From assembly GCA_003512805.1 (NCBI GenBank), contig DOOK01000294.1, positions 1-10,153 on the forward strand: a DNA stretch of 10,153 nt, written 5' to 3'. Below the pieces are notes generated by a model. It was not told where the DNA came from, searched no databases, and worked only from the letters and a program-made list of their open reading frames with translations. How positions within the stretch are numbered: the stretch's first letter is position 1; every line of letters begins with the position of its first letter. A program made the position numbers and the translations under genes. This document shows, piece by piece, positions 6,929-10,153 of this stretch. Source of the DNA: Erwinia sp. (GTDB lineage: Bacteria > Pseudomonadota > Gammaproteobacteria > Enterobacterales > Enterobacteriaceae).

Positions 6929-7843
6929 TCAGCTTTCGTAGCGGAAGCGGAATTTTTCCTGCTCGCTGGCCGCTTTTGCCAGGATCCACTGACGAAAGGC
7001 GGCTATTTTACCCAGTTCTGCCTGACTGTCATGACAAACCAGATAAAAAGCATTTTTACTTACCAGCACATCGTTAAACGGGCAGGCCAGCCTGCCCGCT
7101 TCTATTTCCGTTTGGGCCATGACGTTGTTAGCCAGCGCCACGCCCTGACCGTGGATAGCCGCCTGCAATACCATCGCGCTGTGGCTGAATATAGGGCCAT
7201 GCTGCACGTTGATATTAACGCCCAACTGGCGTGTGTAGGCCTGCCAGTCACGACGTGAGGCGTCATGCAGCAGCGTAAAACGCGTCAGGTCGGCAGGCGT
7301 TTTTAACGGATTATCACCGGTTAACAACAAAGGTGAACAGACGGGCAGTAAATATTCGGCATACAATTTTTCTACCCGCAGTCCTGGCCAGTTGCCACGA
7401 CCATAGAAAATCGCCACGTCGACATCATCCGCCAGCTTCTCCTCTTCACGGTCGACAGCCTGAATGCGCACGTCTATCCCCGGATAAGCTGAGTTAAAGC
7501 TGGAAAGACGCGGCACCAACCACTGGATAGCAAAGCTGGGCAGCAGGCTAACGGTCAGTGCGCCCTTGGCGCTTCGCGCCTGAAGCTTGCGCGTGGCGTC
7601 GTTCAGTGCGGTAAAAATTTCCTTGATGTCGAGGTAGTAGCTCTGCCCTTCCTCGGTCAGCAATAAAGAACGATTGCGCCTTCGGAACAGCTTAAGCCCC
7701 AGAAAATCCTCCAGTGACTTGATCTGATGACTTACCGCTGCCTGGGTAACAAACAGCTCTTCTGCAGCACGGGTAAAGCTAAGATGACGTGCGGCAGCAT
7801 CAAATACGCGCAGGGCATTTAAAGGAGGAAGACGTTTAGACAT
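6929..7843 (-). CDS. gcvA: Glycine cleavage system transcriptional regulator GcvA
   Basis: GcvA is a LysR-type regulator: with glycine it activates gcvTHP and gcvB, with purines or GcvR it represses gcvTHP, and it limits its own transcription. The 304-residue protein has the N-terminal winged helix-turn-helix (about 5-64, SFTRAAEELFVTQAAVSHQI at 22-41) followed by the two-lobed effector domain (about 92-300, with VSLLPSFAIQWLVPRL, VAIFYGRGNWPGLRVE and CHDSQAELGKIAAFRQWILA). It is nearly identical to E. coli GcvA from memory, with one residue fewer near LGVNINVQHG (about 207-216). It starts at ATG 7843 with only a weak ribosome site. It is divergent from gcvB, which it controls. Confidence 0.97.
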   Translation of the reverse strand: MSKRLPPLNALRVFDAAARHLSFTRAAEELFVTQAAVSHQIKSLEDFLGLKLFRRRNRSLLLTEEGQSYYLDIKEIFTALNDATRKLQARSAKGALTVSLLPSFAIQWLVPRLSSFNSAYPGIDVRIQAVDREEEKLADDVDVAIFYGRGNWPGLRVEKLYAEYLLPVCSPLLLTGDNPLKTPADLTRFTLLHDASRRDWQAYTRQLGVNINVQHGPIFSHSAMVLQAAIHGQGVALANNVMAQTEIEAGRLACPFNDVLVSKNAFYLVCHDSQAELGKIAAFRQWILAKAASEQEKFRFRYES

Positions 7844-7900
7844 GATTACCGGTTACAGAATGATGGCTTCGGACATAAGGCCGTTGACGCAGCTTTACGT

Positions 7901-7905
7901 ATTAG
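7901..7905 (-). promoter_or_regulatory. Candidate GcvA operator core
   Basis: The minus strand reads CTAAT, the core pentamer reported for GcvA binding sites. It sits about 70 bases upstream of the gcvB start, inside the region (about -76 to -29) protected by GcvA in E. coli gcvB, and between gcvA and its own -10. Short motif, supported mainly by position. Confidence 0.45.
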
Positions 7906-7922
7906 TTTTTTTTATCCGAGCC

Positions 7923-7951
7923 ATTATAATTTGTCCGTTGAGGATGTACCA
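7923..7951 (-). promoter_or_regulatory. gcvA promoter
   Basis: A perfect -10 hexamer TATAAT lies on the minus strand at 7928-7923. A weak -35 (TGGTAC, 7951-7946) is 17 bases upstream, overlapping the region of the divergent gcvB -35. This overlap explains how GcvA bound here can act on both genes. Confidence 0.55.
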
Positions 7952-7966
7952 GCAAATACCTATAGT
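7938..7966 (+). promoter_or_regulatory. gcvB promoter
   Basis: TTGAGG (7938-7943) and TATAGT (7961-7966) are separated by 17 bases, and the conserved GcvB 5' end ACTTCCTGAGCC begins at 7973, six bases past the -10. This is a good sigma-70 promoter fixed by the known RNA start. Confidence 0.8.
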
Positions 7967-7972
7967 TGCCGC

Positions 7973-8170
7973 ACTTCCTGAGCCGGAACGAAAAGCAGTT
8001 TGAAATCGAAGCTATTTTGCGGGATTTTGAAGGGCTTTTGGCTTGTGGTCGTGATGTTGTGTTTGCAATTGATCTGCCTTTTGCAGATCGGGTAGTCCGA
8101 CTACCACTTTTAGATTTACCCTGTCTGTCCATAGAGATTTAACAGCACCGCAAATTGCGGTGCTTTTTTT
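7973..8170 (+). ncRNA. gcvB: GcvB, Hfq-dependent small RNA
   Basis: GcvB pairs with many mRNAs for amino-acid and peptide transporters and represses them when glycine is plentiful; GcvA activates it. The 5' end ACTTCCTGAGCCGGAACG, the GU-rich seed region (8047-8070, GTGATGTTGTGTTTGCAATT) and the 3' segment ATTTACCCTGTCTGTCCATA (8113-8132) agree with E. coli GcvB from memory. Hairpins follow the known order: a long 5' stem (AAAAGC at 7990-7995 with GCTTTT), GATCTGC/GCAGATC (8071-8089), GGTAGT/ACTACC (8091-8105) and the terminator. The seed appears about eight bases shorter than in E. coli, having one GUUGUUGU unit fewer. It is divergent from gcvA and convergent with ygdI, whose stop lies about ten bases past its T run. 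Confidence 0.95.
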
Positions 8171-8172
8171 TT
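8144..8172 (+). terminator. Intrinsic terminator of gcvB
   Basis: AGCACCGC (8144-8151) pairs with GCGGTGCT (8157-8164) around loop AAATT and is followed by a run of nine T residues (8164-8172). On the opposite strand no T run follows, so it should not efficiently stop transcripts from ygdI. Confidence 0.95.
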
Positions 8173-8181
8173 GCTTAAAAC

Positions 8182-8406
8182 TTACTGGCCCATTTCAACC
8201 ATTTCTTTTACGTCTGAACGGTTGATCTGCTGCTTGTTGCCGTTTGCATCTTTGTAGCTGATCATACCGGTATCGGTGTCGACTACAGGTTTGCCGTCGG
8301 CGACGATGGTACGGCCATCATTAGTGTGCATAACATAGTTGCTTGAGCAGGCAGCCAGGGTAAACGTCATGGCACAGGCGGCCATAATAGCAGCAAATTT
8401 TTTCAT
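8182..8406 (-). CDS. ygdI: YgdI, small DUF903 lipoprotein
   Basis: A 74-residue precursor (75 in E. coli). The N-terminus MKKFAAIMAACAMTFTLAAC is a type II signal peptide with lipobox LAAC and the lipidated Cys20, so the mature protein should be anchored in the outer membrane facing the periplasm. The mature part carries the DUF903 hallmarks NYVMHTNDGRTIVADGKP and DTGMISYKDANGNKQQINRSDVKEM, forming a small SH3-like beta domain. The function is unknown; relatives include YgdR. AAGGAG (complement of 8415-8420) lies eight bases before ATG. Transcription runs toward gcvB, so a long ygdI transcript would be antisense to GcvB. Confidence 0.95.
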   Translation of the reverse strand: MKKFAAIMAACAMTFTLAACSSNYVMHTNDGRTIVADGKPVVDTDTGMISYKDANGNKQQINRSDVKEMVEMGQ

Positions 8407-8467
8407 CTTTATATCTCCTTGCAGATAGTAATGCGATAAACCACCCGCAACGCGCGATCCGAAGACA

Positions 8468-8551
8468 AAAAGCGAGTAAATTGCCTGTCTCAGGAAAGCC
8501 TGTTTGCGGATAATAGTTTAAACCTTGCATGGATTAGAATAACTCGCTTTT
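8468..8551. repeat. Inverted repeat in the ygdI-csdA gap
   Basis: AAAAGCGAGT (8468-8477) and ACTCGCTTTT (8542-8551) form a 10-bp perfect inverted repeat 64 bases apart. Inside and just beyond it CAGGAAAGC occurs twice in direct orientation (8491-8499, 8562-8570), each copy followed by CCTG so that it can fold into a small hairpin. No known repeat family was recognised. Confidence 0.5.
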
Positions 8552-8630
8552 CAGACATTGCCAGGAAAGCGCCTGTAATTCAGTCGGATTCGATAAAAAC
8601 CGCATTAATACACCCTTATTCGAGGAGAAC

Positions 8631-9836
8631 ATGAGCATATTTTCGCCTGTTCATTTTCGCCAGCAGTTTCCCGCGCTGGACGAAACCGGTATCTACCTTG
8701 ACAGTGCCGCCACCACGCTAAAGCCGGCGGCGGTCATTGAAGCCACCCGGGCATTTTATAGTTTGGGGGCCGGGACCGTGCATCGCAGCCAGTTTGCCGC
8801 CGCGCGTGCGCTGACCGACCGTTATGAAAATGCCCGCAGTCAGGTGGCGCGGCTGCTAAACGCCCCGCTTGCCAGCAATATTGTCTGGACCAAAGGCACC
8901 ACGGAAGCGATTAACCTGGTCGCCCAGGGCTATTTTCGCCCCCGTCTGCGGCCAGGCGATGAAATTATTGTCAGCGAAGCCGAACATCACGCCAATCTGG
9001 TGCCGTGGCTGATGGTGGCCGAACAAACCGGCGCAAAAGTGGTGAAATGGCCAATCGGCAAAGATTTACTGCCCGGCATCGCGACCCTGGAAACCTTACT
9101 GAATGCCCGCACGCGAGTGCTGGCACTTGGACAGATGTCTAACGTGACCGGAGGCTGTCCGGATGTAAGCAAAGCGGTCGCCCTGGCACATCGTGCAGGT
9201 GCAAAGGTGGTGATCGATGGCGCACAGGGCGTGGCGCACAATCCGCCTGACGTAGCGGCGCTGGACATCGATTTCTATGCCTTTTCTGCCCACAAGCTTT
9301 ACGGCCCGATGGGCACAGGCGTGCTGTATGGCAAAACGGCACTGCTGGAAGAGATGCAGCCCTGGCAGGGCGGCGGCAAAATGCTGACCAGCGTCAGCTT
9401 TGACGGCTTTACGCCGCAGGCGGTGCCCTGGCGTTTTGAGGCCGGAACGCCCAACGTAGCCGGCGTGATCGGCCTGAGCGCGGCGCTTGGCTGGCTGGAA
9501 TCGCTGGATATGGCTGCGGCGGAAAGCTGGAGTCGTGGACTGGCCGACGTGGCGGAAGAGCGCCTGGCGGAGCTGCCCGGCTTTTGCAGTTTCCGCGCCA
9601 GCGGCTCCAGCCTGCTGGCCTTTGATATCGCGGGCGTGCACCATAATGATGTCGTTACGCTGCTGGCTGAAAGCGGCATCGCGCTGCGTAGTGGTCAGCA
9701 CTGCGCACAGCCGCTGCTTCAGGCGCTTGGCGTCAGCGGCACCCTACGTGCCTCTTTTGCCCCTTATAATACGCTTAACGATGTTGAAGCGCTGGTCAAT
9801 GCCATGACCACCGCTCTGGAACTTTTGGCAGACTAA
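8631..9836 (+). CDS. csdA: Cysteine desulfurase CsdA
   Basis: CsdA is a pyridoxal-phosphate enzyme that takes sulfur from cysteine (or cysteine sulfinate), releases alanine and passes the persulfide to CsdE. It belongs to the SufS-like class II desulfurases. The 401 residues equal the E. coli length. Motifs are DSAATTLKP (24-32), the cofactor-stacking EHHANLVPW (118-126), VIDGAQG with Asp196 (194-200), the Schiff-base lysine Lys222 in SAHKLYGP (219-226), and the catalytic Cys358 in [11 protein letters not shown] (353-363). GAGGAG (8622-8627) precedes the ATG by only three bases, a slightly tight but usable spacing. csdE follows after two bases, so the pair forms an operon. Confidence 0.97.
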   Translation: MSIFSPVHFRQQFPALDETGIYLDSAATTLKPAAVIEATRAFYSLGAGTVHRSQFAAARALTDRYENARSQVARLLNAPLASNIVWTKGTTEAINLVAQGYFRPRLRPGDEIIVSEAEHHANLVPWLMVAEQTGAKVVKWPIGKDLLPGIATLETLLNARTRVLALGQMSNVTGGCPDVSKAVALAHRAGAKVVIDGAQGVAHNPPDVAALDIDFYAFSAHKLYGPMGTGVLYGKTALLEEMQPWQGGGKMLTSVSFDGFTPQAVPWRFEAGTPNVAGVIGLSAALGWLESLDMAAAESWSRGLADVAEERLAELPGFCSFRASGSSLLAFDIAGVHHNDVVTLLAESGIALRSGQHCAQPLLQALGVSGTLRASFAPYNTLNDVEALVNAMTTALELLAD

Positions 9837-9838
9837 CT

Positions 9839-10153
9839 ATGACGACTTTACCGACTCCACACCCGTTCGGCACGCTGATTACCGCCGACAGCTTAAAGCA
9901 GACCTTCTCCGCCTTCACCCAGTGGGAAGAGCGCTATCGTCAACTGATTTTACTGGGAAAACAGCTGCCCGCCCTGGCAGAGGAATGGAAAACGGCGGAG
10001 CGTGAGCTAAGCGGCTGTGAAAACCGTGTCTGGCTGGGGTATCACCTGTCGCCTGAAGGATGCCTGCACTTTTACGGCGACAGTGAAGGCCGTATCGTGC
10101 GGGGATTGCTGGCCCTACTGTTGGTCAGCGTGGAGGGAAAACGGCCCGCAGAG
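9839..10153 (+). CDS. csdE: Sulfur acceptor protein CsdE, N-terminal part, cut by window edge
   Basis: CsdE is a SufE-fold protein that receives the persulfide from CsdA and forwards it, in E. coli toward the tRNA-modifying TcdA (CsdL) branch and possibly Fe-S assembly. The 105 codons in the window give [20 protein letters not shown] and continue with [19 protein letters not shown] (about 26-44) and [11 protein letters not shown] (58-68), where Cys60 is the expected acceptor cysteine, then [17 protein letters not shown]. coli CsdE has 147 residues, so about 40 are missing beyond the right edge. The ATG is two bases after the csdA stop, with translation probably coupled. Confidence 0.95.
   Translation, partial: MTTLPTPHPFGTLITADSLKQTFSAFTQWEERYRQLILLGKQLPALAEEWKTAERELSGCENRVWLGYHLSPEGCLHFYGDSEGRIVRGLLALLLVSVEGKRPAE

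Noticed and set aside
7902..8132. Minus-strand open frame of 76 codons
   Set aside because: It is antisense to GcvB and its promoter, both strongly supported; the peptide has no recognisable features.
8321..8530. Minus-strand open frame of 69 codons overlapping the ygdI start
   Set aside because: ygdI, with its clear lipobox and ribosome site, occupies the same DNA in another frame; this frame is its shadow.

Overview
This window reads as core chromosome of a member of the Enterobacterales. The gene order truC–yqcC–csrB–syd / queF–ppnN–xni / rlmM–ygdD–gcvA / gcvB / ygdI / csdA–csdE matches the csrB-to-csdE neighbourhood of Escherichia coli as I remember it. It lacks genes that E. coli carries inside this interval: sdaC-sdaB between ppnN and xni, and the fuc cluster between xni and rlmM. 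That compact order and the moderate divergence of every protein from E. coli fit Erwiniaceae (Erwinia/Pantoea-like). This placement is an inference. No phage gene, insertion sequence, CRISPR array, tRNA or rRNA was seen.

Left part (1-1905, all minus strand): the N-terminal third or more of truC (tRNA pseudouridine synthase), its translationally coupled partner yqcC, the CsrA-sequestering small RNA CsrB with a strong terminator, a UvrY/GacA-type operator far upstream of csrB, and syd (SecY-interacting protein). Middle (2031-5200, plus strand): queF (queuosine biosynthesis), ppnN (nucleotide nucleosidase, starting at TTG) behind a structured leader, and xni (exonuclease IX-like flap endonuclease). 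A 179-base gap separates xni from the convergent rlmM.

Right part: ygdD and rlmM (23S rRNA methyltransferase) overlap as an operon on the minus strand. Upstream lies gcvA (glycine-cleavage regulator), divergent from the Hfq-dependent small RNA GcvB, whose promoter and terminator are clear. The small lipoprotein gene ygdI converges on gcvB. csdA-csdE (cysteine desulfurase and its sulfur acceptor) leaves the window on the plus strand, with csdE cut at the edge.

The most informative content is regulatory: two global small RNAs (CsrB and GcvB), a probable doubled UvrY box, a GcvB whose GU-rich seed looks shortened, and a ppnN leader with several GGA triplets that could be a CsrA target. I found no convincing undescribed multi-gene system.
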